Part shown: piece by piece, positions 47,704 through 56,150 of the stretch | How the letters are laid out: the number at the start of each line of letters is the position of its first letter | How positions within the stretch are numbered: position 1 is the first letter of the stretch | NCBI RefSeq assembly: GCF_000738775.1 | Contig: NZ_JPOC01000045.1 | Location: forward strand, 34,434 to 98,433 | DNA length: 64,000 nt | Direction: 5' to 3' | From: Prescottella defluvii | GTDB taxonomy: Bacteria > Actinomycetota > Actinomycetes > Mycobacteriales > Mycobacteriaceae | Notes under the pieces: generated by a model | Told to the model about the DNA's origin: nothing | Seen by the model: only the letters and a program-made list of their open reading frames with translations | Database searches by the model: none | Made by a program: the position numbers and the translations under genes

Positions 47704-48795
47704 ATGCCAAGGTCCCGACAGCCACGCCGCCAAGCCACTCTGGCGTCGCTCGCCGCCGAGCTGAAGGTCTCGCGGACGACGGTCTCCAACGCCTACAACC
47801 GTCCGGACCAGCTTTCGGCCGAACTCCGTGAACGTGTGCTGCTCGCGGCCAAGCGCCGGGGATATCCGGGCCCCGATCCGGTGGCCCGATCGCTGCGGAC
47901 CCGCCGCGCCGGCGCCGTCGGACTGCTCCTCACCGAGGCGCTCAGTTACTCCTTCCGGGATCCGGCGGCGATGAGTTTCCTCGCCGGGCTCAGCGAGTCG
48001 TGCGAGGAGGCCGGCTACGGACTGCTGCTCATCCCGGCCGGCCCCGGGCGCGACGAGGTGGAGGCCGCGGCGGTGGTCCAGCAGGCCGGCGTCGACGGGT
48101 TCGTCGTGTACTCGGTGGCCGCCGACGACCCCTACCTGGCCGCGGTGCGGGAACGGCACCTGCCCACCGTCATCTGCGACCAGCCGCGTGAGATGCCGGG
48201 AGCATCGCTCGTCGGGATCGACGACCGTGGCGCCATGCGCAAGGTAGCCGACTACCTGATCTCACTGGGACACAAGGAGATCGGCGTGCTCTGCATGCGG
48301 CTGGGCCGGGACCGTTCGGACGGCGTCGTGGGCAGCGGACGCCTGCACTCGTCGAACTTCCACGTCCAGCGCGAGCGGATCCTCGGAATCCACGACGCCA
48401 TGGAGGCCGCGGGACTCGATCCGGGCGCGCTCACCGTCGTCGAACGCTACGAGCACACGGCGCAGGACGGGCATGCCGCCGCCGCACAGGCTTTGGCGGT
48501 CAATCCGCGCATCACCGCGCTGATGTGCACCACCGACGTCCTCGCACTCGGTGCGCTCGACTGGGCGCGCTGCGAGTGCGTCGACGTCCCCGGCCGCCTG
48601 TCGATCACCGGGTTCGACGGCGTCGAGGACGCCCTGCGGGAGGGCCTGACGACCGTGCGCCAGCCGGGCGAGGACAAGGGCCGTCGCGCGGGGGCGCTGC
48701 TGCTGTCCGGCTCGGACTCCGGCGTCACCACGACCGAGATGCTCGAGACGGAACTGCTGCGCGGCCACACCGCCGGACCCCCGCCCGAGCCGTAG
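47704..48795 (+). CDS. LacI-family transcriptional regulator
   Basis: A 363-residue repressor. The helix-turn-helix and hinge are in ATLASLAAELKVSRTTVSNAYN and ARSLRTRRAG; a periplasmic-binding-protein-like sensor domain of about 290 residues follows, with ISLGHKEIGVL and LSITGFDGVED. The effector is likely a sugar or nucleoside, but this is not shown. It is divergent from znuA and precedes the small-protein/trehalose region on the opposite strand; the target is unclear. Confidence 0.88.
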   Translation: MPRSRQPRRQATLASLAAELKVSRTTVSNAYNRPDQLSAELRERVLLAAKRRGYPGPDPVARSLRTRRAGAVGLLLTEALSYSFRDPAAMSFLAGLSESCEEAGYGLLLIPAGPGRDEVEAAAVVQQAGVDGFVVYSVAADDPYLAAVRERHLPTVICDQPREMPGASLVGIDDRGAMRKVADYLISLGHKEIGVLCMRLGRDRSDGVVGSGRLHSSNFHVQRERILGIHDAMEAAGLDPGALTVVERYEHTAQDGHAAAAQALAVNPRITALMCTTDVLALGALDWARCECVDVPGRLSITGFDGVEDALREGLTTVRQPGEDKGRRAGALLLSGSDSGVTTTEMLETELLRGHTAGPPPEP

Positions 48796-48824
48796 CGGTC
48801 GCGAGAGCGAACCGGGCAGGCGAA

Positions 48825-48857
48825 GGCCCCCACCGGCGCTGCCGTCCGGTAGGGGCC
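48825..48857. terminator. Hairpin between LacI gene and small protein
   Basis: 12-bp stem (48825-48836 with 48846-48857) with one mismatch, between converging genes. Confidence 0.65.
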
Positions 48858-48876
48858 CTCGAATCATGTTGGGGCG

Positions 48877-49017
48877 CTAGGTGCCCAACGACCCGATGGC
48901 CTGGGCGAGGTACACCCCGACCGTCTGGACCGATCCCCCTAGTTCCGCCGAGCCGAGCATCTGGAGTCCTCCCCCCAGAACGCCCGAGAGTAGTCCGACC
49001 AAGTCGCTTGAGCTCAT
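48877..49017 (-). CDS. 46-residue small amphipathic protein
   Basis: A small protein with a perfect ribosome site (AAGGAGGATCCACA then ATG) at 49017. It begins MSSSDLVGLLSGVLGGGLQM and continues with alternating small, hydrophobic and few charged residues; only two Asp/Glu and no Lys/Arg/Cys/His are present. It has no signal peptide. Length and composition recall the small PorA/PorH mycomembrane channel peptides of corynebacteria, which are O-mycoloylated on Ser. That link is inference, as no sequence identity is claimed. It lies 218 bases after the trehalose fusion gene on the same strand. Confidence 0.7.
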   Translation of the reverse strand: MSSSDLVGLLSGVLGGGLQMLGSAELGGSVQTVGVYLAQAIGSLGT

Positions 49018-49235
49018 TGTGGATCCTCCTTCGGTTGAACCCTCGGCACGTTGATTCGAGGGGCCCGCCGGGCCTACGGAAGAGGAGTTCTCGATGCGGT
49101 ACCGCAGCGGACGCCTGAGTCTGACACGCATCTCCGCCGTCTTTTGCGGTTTTCGTTCAGGTCGTCGTGGACCGACCGGACGTCGATGACGCTCGGTGGC
49201 GACTCCGGCGTGCCCGCTCCGGTCGCCGTGTGCCC

Positions 49236-51797
49236 CTACCTCTTTGCGTCCGAGCTCAGTAGTTGCGCGCAGCGCAGCAGGCCCAGGTGGCTGTACGCCT
49301 GGGGATGATTACCCAGCGAGCGCTCGGCGACGGGGTCGTACTCCTCGGCCAGCAGCCCGGTCGGCCCCGCGGCGTTCACCAACTGATTGAACAGGGCCTC
49401 GGCGTCGGACCGCTGACCGATCAGCAGGTACGCCTCCACCAGCCACGCGGCACAGAGATGGAATCCGCCCTCGACGCCGGGGAGCCCGTCGTCGTGGTGG
49501 TAGCGGTACACGGTGGACCCGCTGCGCAGCTCGGTTTCCGTCGCGACCACCGTCGCGGCGAACCGCTCGTCCGAAGGGTCGATCAGTCCGGACAGCCCGA
49601 TGTGCAGGGTCGCGGCGTCCAGATCGGTGCCGTCGTAGGCCGCGGTGTACGACTCGACGTCGGCGTTCCAGCCCTTCTCGATCACCTCGTCGCGGATCTC
49701 GCGGCGCAGGGCGGCCCAGTTCTCGCCGGGTTCCCGCCCGAAGTTCTCGGCCAGCGTGAGCGCCCGGTCGACCGTGAGCCAGCCCATCACCTTCGAGTAC
49801 ACGTGGTGCCGGGGGTTGTCGCGGATCTCCCAGATGCCGTGGTCCGGTTCGCTCCAGCGGCGCTCGACCGCCTCGACCATCGCGGACACGAGTTCCCAGT
49901 CGCGGTCGGTGAGTGCGTCCGGCCCGGTGATTCCCTTCTTCTCCCGGGCGTGGGCGAGGCTCGAGATCAGGTCGACGACGGGACCGAACACGTCCAACTG
50001 GACCTGCTGGTTCGCGGCGTTGCCGACACGCACCGGCCGGGAACCGGCGTACCCGGGCAGCGAGTCGATCACCGCCTCCGGGGGCAGCCCGGTGCCGTAC
50101 AGCGTGTAGAGCGGGTGCAACCGTTCCGGGCCGTGCAGCGTCTCGAGTACGCCGTGCACCCACTCTAGGTAGCCCTCGGCCTCCCCGAGGGAGCCGAGAC
50201 TCACGAGCGCGGACGCCGTCAGTGCGGCGTCGCGCAGCCAGCAGTAGCGGTAGTCCCAGTTGCGGACGCCGCCGATCTCCTCGGGTAGCGACGTCGTGGC
50301 CGCGGCGAGGATGGATCCGCTCGGTGCATGCACCAGCCCGCGCAGTGTGAGAGCGGACCGCTTCATCAGGTCCGGCTTGAGCGGCGGCAGGTCGAGCGTG
50401 TTCGCCCAGTCCCGCCAGTACGCTTCGGCGATCTCCCGGCGCTCCCGCTCCGAGATCTGCGAGGGGCCCAGATCCTCGGTGCCGCAACGTAGTTCGAGAA
50501 CGATGGGGCCCTGCGACGGGTCGACGACGGCGTGCGCGGTCTGCTGCGTGCCGTCGGTGGTGATGTTCCAGCGCACGCCGGGGGAGCGCAGCACCATCGG
50601 CTCGCTGATTCCGGAGACCCGGAGCCCGTCGGTGTCCGACTCGAGCTGGACGGTCGCCTGCCCGAACTCCGGCCGGGGTGCGAAACTGACGACCGCCTTC
50701 GCGCGGCCGGTGATCACGCGGGTGAGGTCGGTGCGGCTCGGTTGCACGTCGTGCGGCAGGTAGTCGGTGACCGTGAGGCTCGCCCAGCGGGTCTGCACGG
50801 TCATGGTGCCGTCGAGGTACTGCTGGCTCAGCGGCAGCGCCTCGCGCTGCGGGCCGACGCTGAAGTGGCCGGCCTCGGGACCGCCGAGGAGATGGGCGAA
50901 CACCGCGGCCGAGTCCGGCTCGGGGTGGCACAGCCACGTCAGGTTCGCGTCCGGGGTGATCAGCGCGACCGAGCGGGGGCTCGCGAGCATCGTCAGTCGC
51001 TCGATCGGTGGTGCGTCCGGCCCCGACAGCCACGTCCGGCGTTCCTCGAGCAGGAACGCCAACGCCGCGGCCACGTCCTCGGTGGACTCCACGCGGTGCT
51101 CGGCGAGGGTGGTGCCGTCGCCGACCTTGATGCCGACGTCCGGGCCCTGCAGCCGGCCGAACGCCTTCTCGTCGGTGACGTCGTCGCCGAAGAACACGGC
51201 GGCCGTCGCCGCCTCCTGATGCCGCAGGATGTCGAGAGCATTGCCCTTGTCGGTCGCGATGACGGCGAGTTCGACGACGGCCTTGCCCTCGGTGACCTGT
51301 ACGCCGGTCCACAGTGCAGCCTCGGCGTGGACGGCGGCGAGGGCCTTGGCGCCGGCCTCGGGGCTCGCGTTGCGCACGTGCAGTGCGGCGCTGGCGGGCT
51401 TGGTCTCGACGGTCACGCCCGGGTGCAGGTCCGCGATGCGGGACAGTTCGGACGTGACCTCGCCCAGGAGTTTGCGGGCGTTCGCGTCGATCGCGTGCAC
51501 GAAGCCGACGTCGAACTCCGATCCGTGGCTGCCGACCAACTGCACCTCGGCGGGCAGCCGGGACAGCGTCGCCAGATCCTTCAGCGCGCGCCCGGAGATG
51601 ACGGCTGCGGTCGTGCCGGCCAGGCCGGCCAGCGCCCGCAGCGCCCGCACCGACTCCGCGTGCGGATAGGCCTTCTCCGGATCGTTGACGATCGGCGCCA
51701 TCGTGCCGTCGTAGTCGGAGGCCACCAGCAGGCGAGGTGTCCGGGCCACGGTGGACAGGGCCCGGCGGAGTTCGATCGGCAGATCCAGAGCGCTCAC
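49236..51797 (-). CDS. Trehalose-6-phosphate phosphatase fused to GH15 glycosidase
   Basis: An 853-residue two-domain protein. Residues 1-250 are an OtsB-type HAD phosphatase (nucleophile DYDGTMAP, VISGR, GSHGSEFD, FFGDDVTDEKAF). Residues 260-850 are a glycoside hydrolase family 15 enzyme (WLCHPEPDSAAVF at the N-terminal sandwich; GGVRNWDYRYCWLRDAALTA and GLLAEEYDPVAERSLGNHPQAYSH in the catalytic barrel). GH15 includes glucoamylases and mycobacterial trehalases. The two activities could turn trehalose-6-phosphate to trehalose and on to glucose, or the second part may act on other glucans. The GTG is 7 bases after TAGGTT. Confidence 0.9.
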   Translation of the reverse strand: MSALDLPIELRRALSTVARTPRLLVASDYDGTMAPIVNDPEKAYPHAESVRALRALAGLAGTTAAVISGRALKDLATLSRLPAEVQLVGSHGSEFDVGFVHAIDANARKLLGEVTSELSRIADLHPGVTVETKPASAALHVRNASPEAGAKALAAVHAEAALWTGVQVTEGKAVVELAVIATDKGNALDILRHQEAATAAVFFGDDVTDEKAFGRLQGPDVGIKVGDGTTLAEHRVESTEDVAAALAFLLEERRTWLSGPDAPPIERLTMLASPRSVALITPDANLTWLCHPEPDSAAVFAHLLGGPEAGHFSVGPQREALPLSQQYLDGTMTVQTRWASLTVTDYLPHDVQPSRTDLTRVITGRAKAVVSFAPRPEFGQATVQLESDTDGLRVSGISEPMVLRSPGVRWNITTDGTQQTAHAVVDPSQGPIVLELRCGTEDLGPSQISERERREIAEAYWRDWANTLDLPPLKPDLMKRSALTLRGLVHAPSGSILAAATTSLPEEIGGVRNWDYRYCWLRDAALTASALVSLGSLGEAEGYLEWVHGVLETLHGPERLHPLYTLYGTGLPPEAVIDSLPGYAGSRPVRVGNAANQQVQLDVFGPVVDLISSLAHAREKKGITGPDALTDRDWELVSAMVEAVERRWSEPDHGIWEIRDNPRHHVYSKVMGWLTVDRALTLAENFGREPGENWAALRREIRDEVIEKGWNADVESYTAAYDGTDLDAATLHIGLSGLIDPSDERFAATVVATETELRSGSTVYRYHHDDGLPGVEGGFHLCAAWLVEAYLLIGQRSDAEALFNQLVNAAGPTGLLAEEYDPVAERSLGNHPQAYSHLGLLRCAQLLSSDAKR

Positions 51798-51804
51798 AGG
51801 TTCA

Positions 51805-51810
51805 AACCTA
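51805..51810 (-). promoter_or_regulatory. -10 element TAGGTT of the trehalose fusion gene
   Basis: Minus-strand hexamer 7 bases before the GTG at 51797. Confidence 0.5.
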
Positions 51811-51866
51811 AGCGATTGCGGGCGCGCTGGCGCGTTCCCCCTGAAGTGCGGACAGTCGCACTTCGA

Positions 51867-52505
51867 TCACACCGGTGTCCGGGACCCGTCTCCGAGGAGC
51901 AGTTCGACGGTCAGTTCCAGGCGCTTCGCGACGTCGGTGGCCGACGAGCGGCGGGTGAGCCAGGCCACCAGATTCGACAGCCACACGTCGCTGATGACGC
52001 GGGCGATGGTCAGTTCGTCCTCGGTGGGTTCGCCGTCGGTCATGGCCCGGGCGAACAGGGTGTCCATGAGCTTGCCGACCTGGTCCACCTCGGCCGCGGC
52101 CGACGCGTCGGCGAACATGAAGGCCCGGGTCATCGCCTCGGTGAGGAGGGGATCGCGTTGCATCGCCTTGGTGATCTGGCCGAGGATGAGCTGCATCCGC
52201 TCGAGCGGGCTGTGCCCCGGGGGGATCTTGCCCTTGGACTCGATCCGCTCGAACTCGCGCGCGAGGGCCGACACCAGCAGGTGCACCTTCGACGGGAAGT
52301 ATCGGTAGAGGGTGCCCACCGCGACGTCGGCACGTTCGGCGACGGCACGCATCTGCACGGCCTCGTAGCCGCCCTTGGACGCGAGTGCGAGAGTTGCGTC
52401 GAGGATCCTCTTGCGGCGTTCGCGCTGAGCGTTGGAGCTGAGGTCGTCATCGCTGAGGGTCGAGACCGTTCCCCCAGTGGAACGGGATCGGGATGAGGTG
52501 GTCAT
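51867..52505 (-). CDS. kstR: KstR, TetR-type repressor of cholesterol catabolism
   Basis: A 212-residue TetR protein that represses steroid degradation genes until a 3-oxo-cholestenoyl-CoA type ligand binds. The DNA-binding part (AQRERRKRILDATLALASKGGYEAVQM, ADVAVGTLYRYFPSKVHL) and the C-terminal ARVISDVWLSNLVAWLTRR are almost identical to Rv3574 as I recall it. An N-terminal extension of about 20 residues (SSRSRSTGG) is extra. It is divergent from fadE34, and the shared gap holds a KstR box, so it is self-regulated. Confidence 0.94.
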   Translation of the reverse strand: MTTSSRSRSTGGTVSTLSDDDLSSNAQRERRKRILDATLALASKGGYEAVQMRAVAERADVAVGTLYRYFPSKVHLLVSALAREFERIESKGKIPPGHSPLERMQLILGQITKAMQRDPLLTEAMTRAFMFADASAAAEVDQVGKLMDTLFARAMTDGEPTEDELTIARVISDVWLSNLVAWLTRRSSATDVAKRLELTVELLLGDGSRTPV

Positions 52506-52548
52506 CGACAGTTTCCTTCTCGCCTTGACTCTTGACGGGCGAGCATAT

Positions 52549-52562
52549 TAGAACACGTTCTA
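52549..52562. promoter_or_regulatory. KstR operator between kstR and fadE34
   Basis: TAGAACACGTTCTA fits the KstR consensus TNNAACNNGTTNNA at every fixed position. It overlaps a possible TAGAAC -10 for fadE34 (TTGACT 18 bases upstream) and TAATAT for kstR. Confidence 0.85.
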
Positions 52563-52598
52563 GATGAAAATGTCATCCATGAGAGGCGGGTAGACGTT

Positions 52599-54800
52599 GT
52601 GACAATCGCCACCACCGACGAGCAGAGGGCCGTCCAGGAGTCGATTCAGGCGTGGGCCCGCTCCGCGGCCCCACTGACCATTTTACGTGAAGGACCTGCG
52701 GATTCCTGGCGCCGTACGTGGCCCTCGGTGGCATCGCTGGGGCTGTTCGCGGTGGGTGTTCCGGAGTCGGTCGGCGGGGTCGGCGGACAGGTGGTCGACC
52801 TGGCCGCGATGCTGGAACAGGCGGCCGCCGAACTGGTGGGCGGACCCGTTCTGTCGACCGCGCTCGCGGGTCTGGTCCTCGGCCGCGCCGACGGCGCCGT
52901 GGCGAAGCAGTGGGCCGCGCAGATCGCGGAGGGTGAGTTGCCGTGTTCCGTCGTGATCGACGGTCCCGCCGTCGCCGCGGTTCCGGACGCCGACGGCGGC
53001 CTGGTCCTCACCGGGGACGCCGGCAACGCGCTGGGCGGCGAACCGGGCGTCGCGGTGCTCGTGTCGGCGCGGGTGGACGACTCCGCCGACGGCGCCGTGT
53101 GGTGCCTCGTCGACGGCGAGGCGGCGGGGTTGACCGTCGAACCCCTCGACATCCTCGACAAGAGCCGTGGCACCGCCCGGGTCCGCTGCGAGGGCGTGGC
53201 CGTCTCGGCCGACCGCATCGTCACCGGGGTTGCACCGGGTCTGGTGCGCGACCTCGCCGCGACTCTCGCGGCCGCGGAGGCGGCCGGTGTCGCGGGCTGG
53301 AGCCTGCGGACCGCGGTGGACTACGCGAAGATTCGCGAACAGTTCGGGAAGCCGATCGGCTCCTTCCAGGCGATCAAGCACCTGTGCGCCGAGATGCTGT
53401 GCCGGGTCGAGCAGGCGCGCGCAGTCGCGTGGGATTCGGCTGTCGCCGCCGAGGAGGCGCTGCCGGACCCCGACACGGGTGCCGCCGGCGTCTCGGAGCT
53501 GCCGATCGCGGCGGCGGTCGCGGCGTCGGTCGCGCTCGACGCGGCGGTGCAGACGGCCAAGGATTGCATCCAGATCCTCGGCGGCATCGGGTTCACGTGG
53601 GAGCACGACGCGCACTTCTACCTGCGGCGGGCGGTCTCGCTCAAGCAGGTTCTCGGCGGCAGCAACGTGTGGCGCGCGCGGGTGACCGACCTGACGCGTG
53701 CGGGTGCGCGCCGGCACCTCGCGATCGACCTGTCCGAGCTCGATCCGGCGGCGGAGTCGGGGCGGGCCGCCGTTCGCGACGAGTTGTCCGCGTTGGCCGC
53801 CGTGCCGGAGTCGGAGCGTCGCGTGGCGCTCGCGGAGTCCGGTTACGCGGCGCCGCACTGGCCGCGTCCGTACGGCCGCGGTGCGTCGGCGGCCCAGCAG
53901 ATCCTCATCGGCGAGGAGATGGCGGCGGCCGGAATCGACCGCCCCGACCTCGTGATCGGCTGGTGGGCGGTGCCGACGGTGCTCGAACACGGCAGTGCCG
54001 AGCAGATCGAGCGGTTCGCCCTCCCGACGCTGCGTGGGGAGATCACGTGGTGCCAGCTGTTCAGCGAGCCCGGTGCGGGATCGGACCTGGCCGCGCTGCG
54101 CACGACGGCGGAGAAGGTCGACGGCGGCTGGAAGCTCAACGGCCAGAAGGTGTGGACGTCGCTGGCCCGCGAGGCCGACTGGGCGATCTGCCTGGCTCGC
54201 ACCGACAAGGATGCGCCCAAGCACAAGGGCATCACGTACTTCCTCCTCGACATGCGGACCGCCGGGATCAACATCTCGCCGCTGCGGGAGATCACCGGTG
54301 ACGAGCTGTTCAACGAGGTGTTCCTCGACGACGTCTTCGTCCCGGACGAGTGCGTCGTGGGACAGGTGAACGGCGGCTGGAAGCTGGCCCGCACGACGCT
54401 CGCGAACGAGCGGGTCGCGATGAGCGGCGGGTCGTCGCTGGGCAAGGCCGTCGAGGAACTGCTCGAGCTGGCCGGCGACCCGGACCCGGTGACCGCCGAC
54501 CACCTGGGTGCGTTGATCGCCGAGGCGCTCGTCGGGTCCCTGCTCGAGCTGCGCACCACGCTGCGTCAGCTCGACGGTCAGGATCCGGGACCCGCGTCGA
54601 GCGTCCGGAAGCTCGTCGGTGTCCGCAACCGCCAGGCGGTCGCGGAGTTCGCCGTCGAACTGGCCGGTGAGGCCGGGTGGGTCGAGGGCCCGCTCACGCG
54701 TGAGTTCCTCAACACGCGGTGCCTGTCGATCGCGGGCGGGACGACGCAGATCCTGCTCACCGTGGCCGCCGAACGCCTGCTGGGGCTGCCGCGCGACTGA
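52599..54800 (+). CDS. fadE34: Two-domain acyl-CoA dehydrogenase FadE34 (ChsE3)
   Basis: A 733-residue protein made of two acyl-CoA dehydrogenase folds in one chain, the form of Rv3573c. The N-terminal half ends with QILGGIGFTWEHDAHFYLRRA. The C-terminal half has QLFSEPGAGSDLAALRTTAEK, a typical FAD/substrate segment, and CLSIAGGTTQILLTVAAERLLG at the end. In mycobacteria this enzyme introduces a double bond into steroid-CoA side chains of about five carbons. GTG start. It is divergent from kstR behind a KstR box. Confidence 0.9.
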   Translation: MTIATTDEQRAVQESIQAWARSAAPLTILREGPADSWRRTWPSVASLGLFAVGVPESVGGVGGQVVDLAAMLEQAAAELVGGPVLSTALAGLVLGRADGAVAKQWAAQIAEGELPCSVVIDGPAVAAVPDADGGLVLTGDAGNALGGEPGVAVLVSARVDDSADGAVWCLVDGEAAGLTVEPLDILDKSRGTARVRCEGVAVSADRIVTGVAPGLVRDLAATLAAAEAAGVAGWSLRTAVDYAKIREQFGKPIGSFQAIKHLCAEMLCRVEQARAVAWDSAVAAEEALPDPDTGAAGVSELPIAAAVAASVALDAAVQTAKDCIQILGGIGFTWEHDAHFYLRRAVSLKQVLGGSNVWRARVTDLTRAGARRHLAIDLSELDPAAESGRAAVRDELSALAAVPESERRVALAESGYAAPHWPRPYGRGASAAQQILIGEEMAAAGIDRPDLVIGWWAVPTVLEHGSAEQIERFALPTLRGEITWCQLFSEPGAGSDLAALRTTAEKVDGGWKLNGQKVWTSLAREADWAICLARTDKDAPKHKGITYFLLDMRTAGINISPLREITGDELFNEVFLDDVFVPDECVVGQVNGGWKLARTTLANERVAMSGGSSLGKAVEELLELAGDPDPVTADHLGALIAEALVGSLLELRTTLRQLDGQDPGPASSVRKLVGVRNRQAVAEFAVELAGEAGWVEGPLTREFLNTRCLSIAGGTTQILLTVAAERLLGLPRD

Positions 54801-54824
54801 CCCGGACGGACCCGGACGGATCTG

Positions 54825-54865
54825 GATCGCCCGCCCGCGCACATCATGTGCGCGGGCGGGCGATC
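54825..54865 (+). terminator. Terminator after fadE34
   Basis: Perfect 19-bp stem (54825-54843 with 54847-54865), 3-base loop, followed by TCGTCTTT. Confidence 0.88.
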
Positions 54866-54984
54866 TCGTCTTTGCGGACCCGCGTCAGGCGCACCCGCGA
54901 GTGTTACGTCGGTCACTTCGGCCCGTACGGTGCGCCGGTCGCTCCGAACCACGGATGTCGCGATGATCGGGCGCGCACCACAAG

Positions 54985-54998
54985 GTGAACGTGTTCTC
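54985..54998. promoter_or_regulatory. Second, weaker KstR-like motif
   Basis: Contains the core AACGTGTT but lacks the outer T and A. Its centre is 56 bases before that of the better box at 55041. Confidence 0.35.
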
Positions 54999-55040
54999 GA
55001 TCTTCCGGGACTTTCTTCGTTATCCTGCAGGTGGTACAAC

Positions 55041-55054
55041 AGGAACACGTTCTA
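55041..55054. promoter_or_regulatory. KstR operator of the chsE1 operon
   Basis: AGGAACACGTTCTA matches the KstR consensus except the first base. It lies just after a -10-like TATCCT (55021-55026) and 22 bases before the chsE1 GTG, a repressor position. Confidence 0.8.
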
Positions 55055-55076
55055 AATCGTAGGCGGGATCGGCAAC

Positions 55077-56150
55077 GTGGATTTCTCTCTGGATCAGACT
55101 CAAGAAACGGTGGCGGAGATCGTCGTGGGCCTGTTGGCCCGCGAGCACACCGATCCCGCCGACACCGGCGGCTTCAGCCCCGAGCTGTGGCAGGCGCTCG
55201 CGAAGGCGGACCTGCTCTCGCTCGCGGTGCCCGAGCGGCTCGGCGGCGACGGCCTCGGCGTGCTCGAGGTGGCGACGATGCTCACCGAGATCGGGCGCGG
55301 AGCGGCGCCGGTCCCGGCGCTCGCGACCCTCGGCTTCGGCGTGCTCCCGGTGCTCGCGCTCGGCTCGATCGAGCAGCAGGACGCGCTGCTCGACGGCATC
55401 GCGGGTGGGCGGGTGCTCACCGCGGCGCTCGCCGAGCAGGGTGCCGCGTTCCCGGCGGTGCCGTCGACGACGGCCGTCGTGGACGGCGACGACGTCGTGG
55501 TGACCGGGCACAAGATCTCGGTGCCGTTCGCGGACATCGCACACCGCATCCTGGTGCCCACCGACGCCGGTGTGGTGCCGGTGGCGCCGGATGCGCCCGG
55601 TGTCACGCTCGCCAAGAGCGCGACGTCGTCCGGGGGACCGGAGTTCTCGGTCCGGCTCGACGCGGTGCGCGTCCCGGCCGCCGATGTGCTCGGTGACGGT
55701 CTCGGCGGCGTCGCGACGCTCAACCGGATCGCGCTCGCGAGCATCGGTGCGTTCGCCGACGGGCTCCTCGCCGGTGCCACCGGGCTGGCGGCCGATCACC
55801 TCACCACGCGTGAGCAGTTCGGCAAGCCGCTCGCGGCGTTCCAGGCGGTGGCCCAGCAGATCGCGGACGTCTACGTCACGTCCCGGACGCTGCACGTCGC
55901 GGCACTGTCCTCCGCATGGCGGGTGGCCGAAGGTCTCGATGCGGCAGACGATCTCGACGTCACGGCGTACTGGATCGCGACGGAGGTGCCGTCCGCGATG
56001 CGCACGCTGCACCACCTGCACGGCGGGCTCGGCGTGGATGTCACGTACCCCATGCACCGCTACTTCTCGATTGCCAAGGATCTGGCCCGTCTCGTGGGCG
56101 GCGCCTCGTACCGACTCGACCTCGTGGGGGCCCGGTGTTCATCGATCTGA
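55077..56150 (+). CDS. chsE1: Steroid side-chain acyl-CoA dehydrogenase ChsE1 (FadE28)
   Basis: One subunit of the ChsE1-ChsE2 heterotetramer that dehydrogenates the three-carbon (propanoyl-CoA) side chain of the steroid. It has 357 residues and a GTG start. Segments shared with Rv3544c are LPERLGGDGLGVLEVATMLTE-like (PERLGGDGLGVLEVATML), REQFGKPLAAFQAVAQQIADVY and LHHLHGGLGVDVTYPMHRY. As in the M. tuberculosis protein it lacks the full FAD/active-site set, which the partner provides. It overlaps chsE2 by 16 bases. Confidence 0.92.
   Translation: MDFSLDQTQETVAEIVVGLLAREHTDPADTGGFSPELWQALAKADLLSLAVPERLGGDGLGVLEVATMLTEIGRGAAPVPALATLGFGVLPVLALGSIEQQDALLDGIAGGRVLTAALAEQGAAFPAVPSTTAVVDGDDVVVTGHKISVPFADIAHRILVPTDAGVVPVAPDAPGVTLAKSATSSGGPEFSVRLDAVRVPAADVLGDGLGGVATLNRIALASIGAFADGLLAGATGLAADHLTTREQFGKPLAAFQAVAQQIADVYVTSRTLHVAALSSAWRVAEGLDAADDLDVTAYWIATEVPSAMRTLHHLHGGLGVDVTYPMHRYFSIAKDLARLVGGASYRLDLVGARCSSI

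Noticed and set aside
54801..54820. Two copies of CCCGGACGGA as an attachment site
   Set aside because: Short simple repeat just before a terminator; no integrase or tRNA near it.
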